Below are positions 23,345 to 31,296 of a stretch of DNA of 64,000 nt, piece by piece. The translations under genes were made by a program, and so were the position numbers. Within the stretch, counting starts at the first letter, position 1; the number at the start of each line of letters is the position of its first letter. The notes under the pieces were generated by a model. The model was not told the DNA's origin and did not search any database. It saw only the letters and a program-made list of their open reading frames with translations. Origin of the DNA: Salarchaeum japonicum_A (GTDB lineage: Archaea; Halobacteriota; Halobacteria; Halobacteriales; Halobacteriaceae); assembly GCF_049705945.1 (NCBI RefSeq), contig NZ_JBNAMV010000004.1, forward strand, positions 620,001-684,000, in the 5' to 3' direction.

Positions 23345-24192
23345 CTGTTCGGCGACCACTCCGCGCAGGCCTCCATGTCGTCCATGACTTCGTCGTGGAG
23401 GCCGCAGTAGGGCTTCAGGCCGTCGTCGGTGCGGACGTAGTCGAAGTGCTCGCAGCTCCCGCAGTACTTGTCCTGCGGGCCGTCGAGCGGCGAGGAGAGG
23501 TCGGCCGTCGCGCCGCCGTCGCTCGCGGACGCATCGGGGTTCGCCGCGTCACTGCGCTGGGTGGGGTGGTCATCGGTCGGCGTCTCCATGTCGCCGAACA
23601 CGCCGACGCCGCCGAACGACCCGCCGCCGGAGAGCGCTTCGCGCGCCGAGTCCAGTTGGTCCTCGGGGACCTCGACTGTTCGTGTCTCGCCGTCGCGCGT
23701 AATCGTCATCGTCACCGTGCCCCCGGGGTCGTTCCGCGTCTTGAACGTCGCGACCGCCGTGAACAGACACCAGAGCGTCGTCATCACGCCCGCGGAGTAG
23801 ACGACCACGAGCGCGAACACGGACGTGCTCGGGACGCCGGGGCTCGCGTACCAGTTCTCGGGGTACGTCGCCGCGAACAGGAACACGCCGACCGCGGCGA
23901 GGAGCGCGCCGCCGACCGCCGCCGCGCGCTGGAACCGGTTCGCCGGCAGCACGGTGACGATACCCGCGAACACCGCCGGCACCCCGAGGCCGACGAAGAT
24001 GCCCGCGAGTTCGCGCGTGCCGGCCACGGCCGCGGCGGACGGATTGTCCCCGAGTAAGAGCGGCGTCGTCCCCGCGACCACGCCGAACACGACCATGAGC
24101 GCGCCGACCGCGAACACGGCCGTCCCCGCGTACACGCGGCGGCGACTCACGTCCCCCGCCTGCCGCTCGTACGCGTCCCCGAGACTCGTCAT
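23341..24192 (-). CDS. Haloarchaeal membrane protein with C-terminal cysteine-rich region
   Basis: A 283-residue protein starting MTSLGDAYERQAGDVSRRRV at 24192. Four to five hydrophobic helices fill residues 22-150. Then comes a soluble part: VTMTITRDGETRTVEVPEDQ, a glycine-rich GGGSFGGVGVFGD, an acidic linker, and a terminal cysteine cluster (YCGSCEHFDYV...PYCGLHDEVMDDMEACAEW) that may bind a metal. It belongs to an uncharacterised haloarchaeal family. It converges with the Mut7-C gene. Confidence 0.7.
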   Translation of the reverse strand: MTSLGDAYERQAGDVSRRRVYAGTAVFAVGALMVVFGVVAGTTPLLLGDNPSAAAVAGTRELAGIFVGLGVPAVFAGIVTVLPANRFQRAAAVGGALLAAVGVFLFAATYPENWYASPGVPSTSVFALVVVYSAGVMTTLWCLFTAVATFKTRNDPGGTVTMTITRDGETRTVEVPEDQLDSAREALSGGGSFGGVGVFGDMETPTDDHPTQRSDAANPDASASDGGATADLSSPLDGPQDKYCGSCEHFDYVRTDDGLKPYCGLHDEVMDDMEACAEWSPNS

Positions 24193-24313
24193 GCGCGAGA
24201 CAAGCACGAGCAACACCAAAAGCACTGCGCCCCGGTCACTCGGCGTCGACACCAGCGCGCTCGCGAGCCGTTCTATCGAAAGAACTACCCACGCGTCCGC
24301 CGCAGAGTCGCGT

Positions 24314-24601
24314 ATGGCTGACGACGAGGAAGACGAGGGGCCCGCGGTCGAACTCGGCGACGGCGAACCCGTCGATGGCGCGCCGCTCGCCCGCGTGTCC
24401 GCGCGACTCACCTGGGGCGTGGAGAAGAGCGAAATCGCCCGCCGCGAGGGCGACACGACGATTCGAACGCCGGACGGCCCGCGCGAACTCGGGACGGTGC
24501 TGGACGAGGTCGAGTCGACGTACTTCTCGTCGCGCAACGACTTCGAGACCGCGGTTCGCGGCGTCGTCGGAACCGGCGTCGTGCCGACCACGGAAGAGTA
24601 G
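24314..24601 (+). CDS. DUF5789-type small haloarchaeal protein
   Basis: A 95-residue acidic protein starting MADDEEDEGPAVELGDGEPV. The conserved-looking core is PLARVSARLTWGVEKSEIAR, TTIRTPDGPRELGTVLDEV and TYFSSRNDFETAVRGVVG, which resembles the family I know as DUF5789. There are no membrane segments. It is followed 34 nt later by the DUF302 gene, probably with a separate start. Function unknown. Confidence 0.75.
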   Translation: MADDEEDEGPAVELGDGEPVDGAPLARVSARLTWGVEKSEIARREGDTTIRTPDGPRELGTVLDEVESTYFSSRNDFETAVRGVVGTGVVPTTEE

Positions 24602-24634
24602 ACGTTTTTCCCGCTCGCCGCCGAACGGTGGGGT

Positions 24635-25084
24635 ATGTCGCTTCCAATCGACCCGTCGCGAATCGACCCCGAGGACATCGGCGAGGAGACCGGAACCCTC
24701 CACATGAGCCACGAGGACGCCATCGAGCACGTCCGCGAGGCATTCTCCGACGCGGGGTTCGGGTTCCCCGCTGAGTTCTCGCCGTCCGACCTGTTGAACG
24801 AGAAGGTGGACGCCGACCGCGACCCCTACTACGTGCTCGGCGCGTGCAACCCCGCGATGGCGGACCGCGCGCTCGACGCGAACGAGGGGAAAATCGGCGG
24901 CCTGTTCCCGTGTAACGTCGTCGTCTGGCAGGAGGAACCGGGCGTCCAACAGGTGTACCACGTGTCCATCATGCGCATCGCCCGCCTCGTCGGCATCGCG
25001 CCGGACGACGAGGACTGGGCGGACATCGTCGCCGACACGGGCGAGTACGTCGACGAAGCGATGGCGAACTTAGACGCCGAGTAG
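24635..25084 (+). CDS. DUF302 family protein
   Basis: A 149-residue soluble protein starting MSLPIDPSRIDPEDIGEETG (context GGGGTATG). The DUF302 core is MSHEDAIEHVREAFSDAGF, FSPSDLLNEKVDADRDPY, VLGACNPAMADRALDANEG and LLPCNVVV-like GLFPCNVVVWQEEPG. DUF302 proteins occur in bacteria and archaea, some beside sulfur or stress genes, without a proven activity. GTTTTTCCC about 26 nt upstream may be its TATA element. Its 3' end overlaps the convergent CPBP gene by 15 nt. Confidence 0.85.
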   Translation: MSLPIDPSRIDPEDIGEETGTLHMSHEDAIEHVREAFSDAGFGFPAEFSPSDLLNEKVDADRDPYYVLGACNPAMADRALDANEGKIGGLFPCNVVVWQEEPGVQQVYHVSIMRIARLVGIAPDDEDWADIVADTGEYVDEAMANLDAE

Positions 25085-25846
25085 GCTCGTAGATTCGGGC
25101 GCGTAGACGGTCGCGAGGTAGAGCATGGCGAAGAGGAAGGCGTCGTAGATACCGTGTGCGAGCGCGGGGACGACGAGGTTGTCCGTGCGCTCGTACGCGT
25201 ACCCGAACGCGAGGCCCGGGAGGAAGAGGACGGCGATGGTGACGAGACCGGCCTGCAGGTCGCCGATGAGTGCGGTGATATGGAGGGGTGCGAACGCGCC
25301 GCTCGCGAGGAAGATGGCAGCGGGCGCGGAGAAGTGCTCGCGGAGCGTGCCCTGGATGACGCCGCGGAACAGCAGTTCCTCGCCGGGGCCGATGAGGAGG
25401 AAGGACGCGAGAATCAGGAAGGGAATGACCTCGGGGTTCGCGCTCGCGGTCTCGCCCGCGGAGTTCGACGCGGCTTCGAGGCCGAGCGCCTGAATGACGA
25501 TGGCGGCGACGATGACGAGCGCGATAATGCCGACGAACGTCAGAACCGTTTGACCGAGTTCGCGCAGCGACGGCATGGAGTAGTTCAGGAAGTCGAGGCC
25601 GAGGCCGCGCCGGTGGAGGAACGTCAGTGAGACGAGCGGGAACGCGAGTCCCTGGAGCGCGATGAGGCTCATCCCGAGAGACGCGACCGCAGATATCTGG
25701 TCGGAGCCGGTGACGGAGAGATACGTGAATGCAATAGCGGTGAGGAAGACGACGCCGACGCCGAACGCGAGGACGGCGAGCGCGTACGTCAGGAGGACCG
25801 AGCGAGCGCGCGGACTCAATCCCCACTTGGTTTCAGTAGTGCTCAT
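25070..25846 (-). CDS. CPBP family intramembrane glutamic endopeptidase
   Basis: A 258-residue membrane protein with about eight helices. The Abi/CPBP motifs are GPGEELLFRGVIQGTLREHF (motif 1, Glu-Glu-x3-Arg, about 155-170), FAPLHITALIG (motif 2, His) and ALAHGIYDAFLF (motif 3, His). Family members include Rce1-type CAAX proteases and bacteriocin self-immunity proteins. In archaea most have unknown substrates. It precedes no obvious partner. It overlaps the DUF302 gene tail-to-tail by 15 nt. Confidence 0.88.
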   Translation of the reverse strand: MSTTETKWGLSPRARSVLLTYALAVLAFGVGVVFLTAIAFTYLSVTGSDQISAVASLGMSLIALQGLAFPLVSLTFLHRRGLGLDFLNYSMPSLRELGQTVLTFVGIIALVIVAAIVIQALGLEAASNSAGETASANPEVIPFLILASFLLIGPGEELLFRGVIQGTLREHFSAPAAIFLASGAFAPLHITALIGDLQAGLVTIAVLFLPGLAFGYAYERTDNLVVPALAHGIYDAFLFAMLYLATVYAPESTSLLGV

Positions 25847-25895
25847 CAGTACAACCTTCGGCGAGCGGCCGTTTGAGTTCTCCGACCGCGAGTCC

Positions 25896-27188
25896 CTACG
25901 AGAACGAGGAGAGGTCGGTCTGGACGCCCGAGACCATCGTGGATTTTCGGCGGAGGGCGTTCAGGCTGACGGGGAGGTGGGGCGTGATTTCGCGGATGGC
26001 GTCGTGGAACGTTTCGGCCTCGCCGTGGTCGTCGGGGCGGTCGAGGTAGGACGCGCTCGGGTCGAAGGCGTTCCGCACGCTCTCGCGGACCTGCCAGACG
26101 CCGACAGGGGCCCAGTAGTCGTCGCTGACCTCGCGGAGGACGAGCGCTTTCGCCTGCCGACCCCGGTCGCGGAGGTGTTCGAGGACGCCGAGGCGGGCGG
26201 CGTAGTACGCGCCCGCGGTCTCGTCGACGTAGCCGGTGCGGCCCTCGTAGCCCTCGGACGCGCTCGCCATCCAGAGGTCGCCCTGGGGGTCGGGGTTCCA
26301 GATACTCCCTGGAGATTTCATCTCGACGAGTTCGAACTCCCAGGTGCCGGGCGCGAGCACGACCCAGTACCGGTTCCCCATGTACTCGTTGACGTGGACT
26401 TCGACGGTGTCGATGCTGCGTTCGTCGCGTATCTGGCCGCGGAGGAACTGGCCGACGGTGTCGTCCACGGCGGTGATAGACCAGCGCGTGGGGACGAGGC
26501 GTCGGTTCTCGCCCTGGCCGAGGCCGCCGACGGAGAGCACGCGGTTGATGTCGTACACGTCGAGGCCGCGGCGGTAGAGGTAGGTCATCGCGCCCTGGGC
26601 CTGCCAGTCGTCGTCTTCGAGGGTTTTCTCGACGGCGCGCGGGACGTGCGGGTTCTCCGCGAGGTCCGCGGATTCCGCGGTGGCGTTCGGGCCGGTAGGG
26701 GCGTTCGCGGCGGGGTTCGCGAACGCGTCCGGGTCGAACTCGGGCGTGTCGGAGAGCCCGAGTTCGATGTTCACGGGGCGGTCGGCGAGCGCGACTTCGC
26801 GCTGCACGCCGACGAAGCCGTCCCAGACGTCGTTGACGTTCACGTCGGCGGAGCGCCGCGAGTTCAGGAGGCCGGTGCGGTACTGGAGGACGTTCTCGAC
26901 GCCGAGTCCGCGGTCGTACCAGTTCCCGCTCGTCGCGAAGTTCTCGGCGTCCTCCTCGTCGCCGACGGGGGAGAGGATGCCCGCGGAGACGTTCGGGTAG
27001 GACGACCGCCCGACGAACACGGAGGGCGCGGTCGCGCCGTACAGCGAGTCCCCGGATTTCACCGACTCGAAGCGCTCCTTCGCGCCCTCGACGTAGTCCA
27101 GAATCTCGTAGGACTTCTCGCCCGCGAGCTGGCGGCGGCGCGCGTCCTCGTCGGGCGAGAGGTCGTCGATGTACTCGTCGAGACGCAT
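25896..27188 (-). CDS. nreA: Nre family DNA repair protein (NreA)
   Basis: A 430-residue archaeal DNA repair protein. NreA homologues are needed for resistance to DNA-damaging agents such as mitomycin C, and act with PCNA. Recognisable blocks are PSVFVGRSSYPNVSAGILSP (about 55-74), SRRSADVNVNDVWDG, WSITAVDDTVGQFLRG and EYMGNRYWVVLAPG. The last eight residues, QTDLSSFS (423-430), resemble a PCNA-interacting PIP box (Q-x2-hydrophobic-x2-aromatic-aromatic), but the final aromatic is Ser. It stands alone between the CPBP gene and an AT-rich intergenic stretch. Confidence 0.88.
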   Translation of the reverse strand: MRLDEYIDDLSPDEDARRRQLAGEKSYEILDYVEGAKERFESVKSGDSLYGATAPSVFVGRSSYPNVSAGILSPVGDEEDAENFATSGNWYDRGLGVENVLQYRTGLLNSRRSADVNVNDVWDGFVGVQREVALADRPVNIELGLSDTPEFDPDAFANPAANAPTGPNATAESADLAENPHVPRAVEKTLEDDDWQAQGAMTYLYRRGLDVYDINRVLSVGGLGQGENRRLVPTRWSITAVDDTVGQFLRGQIRDERSIDTVEVHVNEYMGNRYWVVLAPGTWEFELVEMKSPGSIWNPDPQGDLWMASASEGYEGRTGYVDETAGAYYAARLGVLEHLRDRGRQAKALVLREVSDDYWAPVGVWQVRESVRNAFDPSASYLDRPDDHGEAETFHDAIREITPHLPVSLNALRRKSTMVSGVQTDLSSFS

Positions 27189-27275
27189 CTACCGTTCGTT
27201 GGGCGCGCGCGTCCTTGAACGCTTCTCCCGACAACCCACTCGAAAATAGTCATATCCAACCTATGTACTGAAAAT

Positions 27276-27398
27276 GTGGATATTTGGCTGTATTTAGCGC
27301 AGTACGGTATCGTACTAGCACTCATATTAGGTATTTGGTGGCGTTTTGCCGAAGAGTTAAGTCAACTCGTGTTGTTTGTTAGCATGCAATGGGAGTGA
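27276..27398 (+). CDS. Possible 40-residue single-span membrane microprotein
   Basis: A GTG-initiated frame reads VDIWLYLAQYGIVLALILG, then IWWRFAEELSQLVLFVSMQWE and a TGA. Residues 4-22 would form one transmembrane helix, followed by an amphipathic segment. Codon use is unlike the neighbours (TTA, ATA, CTA codons), and the 120 nt are AT-rich in a GC-rich genome. The frame ends 10 nt inside the next zinc-ribbon gene. It could be a real leader-type small membrane protein, or simply an AT-rich promoter region. There is no clear ribosome-binding site. Confidence 0.3.
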   Translation: MDIWLYLAQYGIVLALILGIWWRFAEELSQLVLFVSMQWE

Positions 27399-27532
27399 CG
27401 CAACGTCTCGTCGACCGTGTCGCCGCAGCGAGTTCGCCGAACAGCTTCGAGTGCCCCGTCTGCGGCGCACGCTATCAACGAGAGCCGTTGAACTGCGCCG
27501 CGTGCGGGAACACGCAGTTCGACGGAACGTAA
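27389..27532 (+). CDS. Zinc-ribbon microprotein
   Basis: A 47-residue protein, MGVTQRLVDRVAAASSPNSF followed by ECPVCGARYQREPLNCAACG. Two C-x2-C knuckles (CPVC and CAAC) spaced 13 residues apart define a rubredoxin-like zinc ribbon. It has a short amphipathic helix in front. It resembles the second microprotein at 27718 in length and layout (helix, C-x2-C, about 13 residues, C-P/A-A-C-G). Function unknown; nucleic-acid or protein binding is possible. It is too short for most automatic gene calls. Confidence 0.65.
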   Translation: MGVTQRLVDRVAAASSPNSFECPVCGARYQREPLNCAACGNTQFDGT

Positions 27533-27717
27533 CCCGCCCGCCGTGCCCGCGGGCCGTCATGGTCGTGTGCCTCCCCGTCGAACGAGTCGAGAATCGCCAC
27601 CCGCACGGCGCGGGCGACACCCCCGCTCTCGGTCGCGTTCTACGTACGTACCCCACAATAGCAGTCCGTTCTAGTTGGAAACAAGACTCTTTGTCCAGGG
27701 CGCCGTTCGCACACACG

Positions 27718-27864
27718 ATGCCCCTCCGCGACGCACTCAAGCGGCTGACCGGGAGTACGAGCGACCACGACCACCCCTACGAGTGCGGCGTGTGCGGACT
27801 GACGTTCAAACGCCGACGCGTCAACTGTCCCGCGTGCGGGAGTACGGGCGTCCGGAAGCGCTAG
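27718..27864 (+). CDS. Zinc-ribbon microprotein, paralogue of the preceding one
   Basis: A 48-residue protein, MPLRDALKRLTGSTSDHDHP, then YECGVCGLTFKRRRVNCPAC and GSTGVRKR. The C-x2-C/C-x2-C ribbon (CGVC, CPAC, 13 residues apart) and N-terminal helix match the 47-residue neighbour. The loop is basic (FKRRR), and the D-H-D-H segment before it could add a metal ligand. It ends at a CTAG shared with topA on the opposite strand. 185 nt separate it from the first microprotein. Confidence 0.7.
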   Translation: MPLRDALKRLTGSTSDHDHPYECGVCGLTFKRRRVNCPACGSTGVRKR

Positions 27865-30380
27865 TCCGCCTTCGCCTGCCACTCGCGCACGCGGTCGGCG
27901 GACACGCCGTCCACCTCGTCCGCGAGCGCCTCCGGTTCCACGTCCGCGAGGTCGCCCACCGACGACACGCCCGCCGCTTCCAGTTTCTCCGCGGTCTTCG
28001 CGCCCACGCCGTCCAGCGCTTCGAGTCCACGGGACTGCTGGCGTTCCTGGTACTCCGCGAAGTTACAGATCGGACACCCGAGCTCCCACGGGTCGTCGCC
28101 CTCGTCGTGCACCACGAGTTTCGGGAGGCGGTGCTCGTCGCACTCCTCGTCCGTGATTTCGATGTCGCCGTGCCGGGGGAGCGGGAGCGAGTACTCGCAG
28201 TCCGGATACCGCGAACACCCGACGAGGCGGTTGCCGTTCCGCAGCGTCTTGATGCGGAGTTCCCCGTGTTCGTCGCTGTCGATTTCCTGCTCGTCCGCGT
28301 CGTGCGCCACGCCGCACTCGGGGCACGGCCCGAGAACGGGTTCGTCGGCCTCGTCGGCTTCCTCGGCGCGGCAGAGCGGACAGCCGTGGACGAACGTGTT
28401 CCGGCCGGCGAGCATCTTCACCTCGTGCAGGCCGTGCTCGTCGCACTCGGCGTCGAGGACGACCGGGTCGCCCGTGTCCGGGAGCGGGAGCGTGAACTCG
28501 CAGTCCGGATAGCCGTCACAGCCGACGAAGAACGAGCCCTGGCGGCTCTTCCGAATCAGAAGCGTCTGTCCGCAGTCCGGACACGGCCCGAGCGTCTTGT
28601 CCGCCTTGAGCGACTCCTGGAGGTGGTCGCCGACTTCCTCGCGGGACTCGCCGAGCGAGTCGAAGATGCGGTCGAGGAGGTCGCGGGACTCCTGCGTGAC
28701 GTCTTCGTACGTCTTCTCGCCGGACGCGATGGCGGCCATGTCGGCTTCGAGTTCGGCCGTCATCTCCTCCGAGACGAGCATGTCCGCGTACTCCTCGGCG
28801 GCCTCCACGACCGCCATCGCCAGCCGCGTCGGTTTCGGCGGGTCGTTCTCGATGTACCCGCGGTCGTAGAGCTTCTCGATGGTGTTGTGTCGGGTGGCCT
28901 TCGTCCCGATACCCATGTCCTCCATCGTCTCGATGAGCCGGCTCTGCCCGTACCGCCGGGGTGGCTGGGTCTGCTTCGCCTCGATGCGGGCGTCCGTCAC
29001 GTCGAGCACGTCGCCCTCCTCGACGGCGGGCACGTGGTTCTCGTCCGTTCCGAAGTACGGATAGACCGCGTGGTAGCCCTCGTCGAGGAGGCGGCGGCCG
29101 TTCGCCTTCAGGTTCACGCCCTCGCAGTCCGCGACGACGCGCAGGTGCGCCCAGCGCGCCGGGTCGGCGAGCGTCGCGAAGAAGCGCCGAACCACGAGTT
29201 CGTACACCTCCCACTCGTCCTCGGAGAGGTCGCCACGGGCCGGCATGTCTTCGGTCGGGTGGATTGGCGGGTGGTCGGTCGTCTCCTCGTCGCCCTCCGT
29301 GGGCGTGAGGTCGTCCGCGTCGAGGAGTGTCTCGGCGTCGTCCCCGAAGTGCGGGTTCGCGGAGAGCGTGTCGAGCAGGTCCGCGGGTTCGAGGTCGTCG
29401 GGGTAGACAGTGTTGTCCGTCCGGGGGTACGTGATGTAGCCCGCGGTGTAGAGGTCCTCCGCGATGCTCATCGCGCGCCCCGCCGCGTACCCGAGACTGC
29501 TCGCCGCGCGGATGTACTGGGTGGTGTTGAACGGCGCGGGCGGGTCGTCCGTCCGCGTCCGCCGATTCACCGATTCGACGACCGCGTTCGCCGCGTCCCG
29601 GAGCACGCCGAAGGCTGCGTCGGCGTCATCCTCGTCCCAGACGCGCTCGGCCTCGTTCCCGTCCTCGTCGAGGTAGAAGTACTGCGCCTCGAACTCCGCG
29701 CTATCCTTCGCGAGGTCGGCGAACAGCTCCCAGTAGTCGTCGGGCTCGAACGCCTCTATCTCGCGTTCCTTGTCGACGATGAGCTTCAGGGTCGGCGTCT
29801 GCACCCTGCCAACGGAAATGAAGTCGCCGCCGGTCTGGCGGGCGGAGAGCGAGAGGAAGCGCGTGAGCGCGGCGCCCCAGACGAGGTCGATGGTCTGGCG
29901 GGCTTCGCCGGCGGCGGCGAGGTCGAAGTCGAGTTCGTCCGGCTCCGTGAACGCGTTCTTCACCTCGTTCTCGGTGATGGAGGAGAAACGCACGCGCTTG
30001 ATGGGTGCGTCCTCGTTCACCTCGCGGACGAGGTCGTAGGCCTCCTTCCCGATGAGTTCGCCCTCGCGGTCGTAGTCCGTCGCGATGACCACGTCGTCCG
30101 CGCGCTCGGCGAGCCGCTGGAGGACGTTCACGATGTCCGATTTGGTCGCGGTCTTCGTCACGTCCGCGTGCACGAGTTCTGCGGGTTCGACGTCACGCCA
30201 GTCCGAGTACTCCGCGGGGAAGTCCACGCCCACGACGTGCCCCGAGAGGCCGACGCAGCGCTTCCCGCCCCAGCCGTAGACGTTCACGCCGGCGTCGCGC
30301 TCCATCGACGCGCCGCCGTCGCTGAGGATGTCGGCGATGCGGCGGGCCGCGTTGTTCTTCTCGGTGATGATGAGTTCCAC
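27861..30380 (-). CDS. topA: DNA topoisomerase I (type IA)
   Basis: An 839-residue enzyme relaxing negative supercoils. The GTG at 30380 gives MELIITEKNNAARRIADILS, the Toprim start. Toprim acidic triad: ATDYDREGELIGKEAYDL (near 110). The active-site tyrosine lies in YITYPRTDNTVYP (near 320). The C-terminal third holds several four-Cys zinc fingers (for example CPDCGQTLLIRKSRQG and CDGYPDCEF) and ends in a helix-hairpin-helix (LDGVGAKTAEKLEAAGV). A TATA-like TTTA (30411-30414, complement) lies 30 nt upstream of the start. Confidence 0.95.
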   Translation of the reverse strand: MELIITEKNNAARRIADILSDGGASMERDAGVNVYGWGGKRCVGLSGHVVGVDFPAEYSDWRDVEPAELVHADVTKTATKSDIVNVLQRLAERADDVVIATDYDREGELIGKEAYDLVREVNEDAPIKRVRFSSITENEVKNAFTEPDELDFDLAAAGEARQTIDLVWGAALTRFLSLSARQTGGDFISVGRVQTPTLKLIVDKEREIEAFEPDDYWELFADLAKDSAEFEAQYFYLDEDGNEAERVWDEDDADAAFGVLRDAANAVVESVNRRTRTDDPPAPFNTTQYIRAASSLGYAAGRAMSIAEDLYTAGYITYPRTDNTVYPDDLEPADLLDTLSANPHFGDDAETLLDADDLTPTEGDEETTDHPPIHPTEDMPARGDLSEDEWEVYELVVRRFFATLADPARWAHLRVVADCEGVNLKANGRRLLDEGYHAVYPYFGTDENHVPAVEEGDVLDVTDARIEAKQTQPPRRYGQSRLIETMEDMGIGTKATRHNTIEKLYDRGYIENDPPKPTRLAMAVVEAAEEYADMLVSEEMTAELEADMAAIASGEKTYEDVTQESRDLLDRIFDSLGESREEVGDHLQESLKADKTLGPCPDCGQTLLIRKSRQGSFFVGCDGYPDCEFTLPLPDTGDPVVLDAECDEHGLHEVKMLAGRNTFVHGCPLCRAEEADEADEPVLGPCPECGVAHDADEQEIDSDEHGELRIKTLRNGNRLVGCSRYPDCEYSLPLPRHGDIEITDEECDEHRLPKLVVHDEGDDPWELGCPICNFAEYQERQQSRGLEALDGVGAKTAEKLEAAGVSSVGDLADVEPEALADEVDGVSADRVREWQAKAD

Positions 30381-30410
30381 TACTGTCCTCGGCTAGGCCG
30401 GAATCCCGCC

Positions 30411-30414
30411 TAAA
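30411..30414 (-). promoter_or_regulatory. TATA-like element of topA
   Basis: Minus-strand CCTTTAGG, 30 nt before the GTG start, in the 78-nt divergent gap with the membrane paralogues. Confidence 0.5.
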
Positions 30415-30458
30415 GGTTTCGTCGCAAAACCTAACCCGGAGACCGACGATTCACGCGT

Positions 30459-30830
30459 ATGCACGTGTCCTCTCGATGGTTCTCGCTCCTCGGCGGATTC
30501 ATTCTCGCAGGCGGCGTTCTCGGCCTGCTCTCCGAAACAGGGCTTGCGCGCGTCCAATACGCCTTCCTCGCCGTCGGCGGCGCCCTCTTCATCGTCGGCG
30601 GCACCGAAAACCCCGTCCGCAAACAGTTCCCGTGGTACCAGCTCATCGGCCTCGGCGACATCGCGGTCGGCCTCGGCCTGGTGACGAGTTCGTTCGGCGA
30701 CCCCTCGGGCACCGTCACGCTCACCCTCCGGACCACGCTCCTCGCCACCGCCGGCATCGCGCTCGCCGTCATCGGCGCGGACTACGTCCTCGGCGGCGCA
30801 TACCTCGAAGTCCCCGAGGAAGCGCCGTAG
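30459..30830 (+). CDS. Small membrane protein, first of a tandem paralogous pair
   Basis: A 123-residue protein with four hydrophobic helices, starting MHVSSRWFSLLGGFILAGGV. Conserved positions with the next gene are RWF/RWY near the start, FIVGGTENPVRKQF..W (ENPVR), LIGLGDIAVGL and the end VIGADYVLGGAYLEVP. It is divergent from topA. A role in the membrane cannot be inferred further. It is separated from its paralogue by 38 nt that could hold an extra promoter (TGTTATCG). Confidence 0.75.
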   Translation: MHVSSRWFSLLGGFILAGGVLGLLSETGLARVQYAFLAVGGALFIVGGTENPVRKQFPWYQLIGLGDIAVGLGLVTSSFGDPSGTVTLTLRTTLLATAGIALAVIGADYVLGGAYLEVPEEAP

Positions 30831-30868
30831 GCAGAACTGTTATCGTCGTCCCTCCGACAGTCCTACAT

Positions 30869-31237
30869 ATGCAGTGGCCCGCTCGGTGGTACGCGGTTCT
30901 CGGCGGCGTCCTCACCGCCGCCAGTGTCGGCTTGCTCGTCGCGCTCACCCCGTCCGGCATCGGCCTCCTGCAGCTGCTCGCGCTCGCCAGCGGCGGCGTC
31001 CTCATGATTCTCGTGGGGGTGGAAAACCCCGTTCGCGACGCCGTCGGCTGGCATCGACTCGCCGGTCTGGCGGACATCGTGTTCGCCGCGACGGTTGTTC
31101 TCGGCTCTCTCCTGACCCATCCCGTGAACCCCTGGTACGTCGGCGTCGCGCTCGTCGGCGGCGGATCACTCGCGCTCATCGGCATCGACTACCTCCGCGG
31201 CGGTCACTGGTTCGACATCCCGACGGACTCGCCGTGA
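30869..31237 (+). CDS. Small membrane protein, second of a tandem paralogous pair
   Basis: A 122-residue four-helix protein starting MQWPARWYAVLGGVLTAASV at 30869. It shares length, topology and motifs with the preceding gene: LVGVENPVRDAVGWHRLAGL, LADIVFAATVV and LIGIDYLRGGHWFDIP. The pair arose by tandem duplication followed by strong divergence (I judge identity to be low outside those motifs). The N-terminal ATG is supported by the homologous start of its neighbour. Function unknown. Confidence 0.75.
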   Translation: MQWPARWYAVLGGVLTAASVGLLVALTPSGIGLLQLLALASGGVLMILVGVENPVRDAVGWHRLAGLADIVFAATVVLGSLLTHPVNPWYVGVALVGGGSLALIGIDYLRGGHWFDIPTDSP

Positions 31238-31296
31238 GTCGGCCGACACCGCCGCGGCCGAAGGCCGTATAGCCGGCCGCCCGCTACCCATAGTCG

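Noticed and set aside
25070..25846. CPBP protease as bacteriocin immunity or toxin-related system
   Set aside because: No small secreted peptide or other defence gene is adjacent; CPBP proteins are common in haloarchaea in ordinary contexts.
27276..27398. Horizontal transfer of the AT-rich island before the zinc-ribbon genes
   Set aside because: No integrase, repeat borders or tRNA is present. The composition can be explained by promoter DNA or hydrophobic codons, so transfer is not supported.
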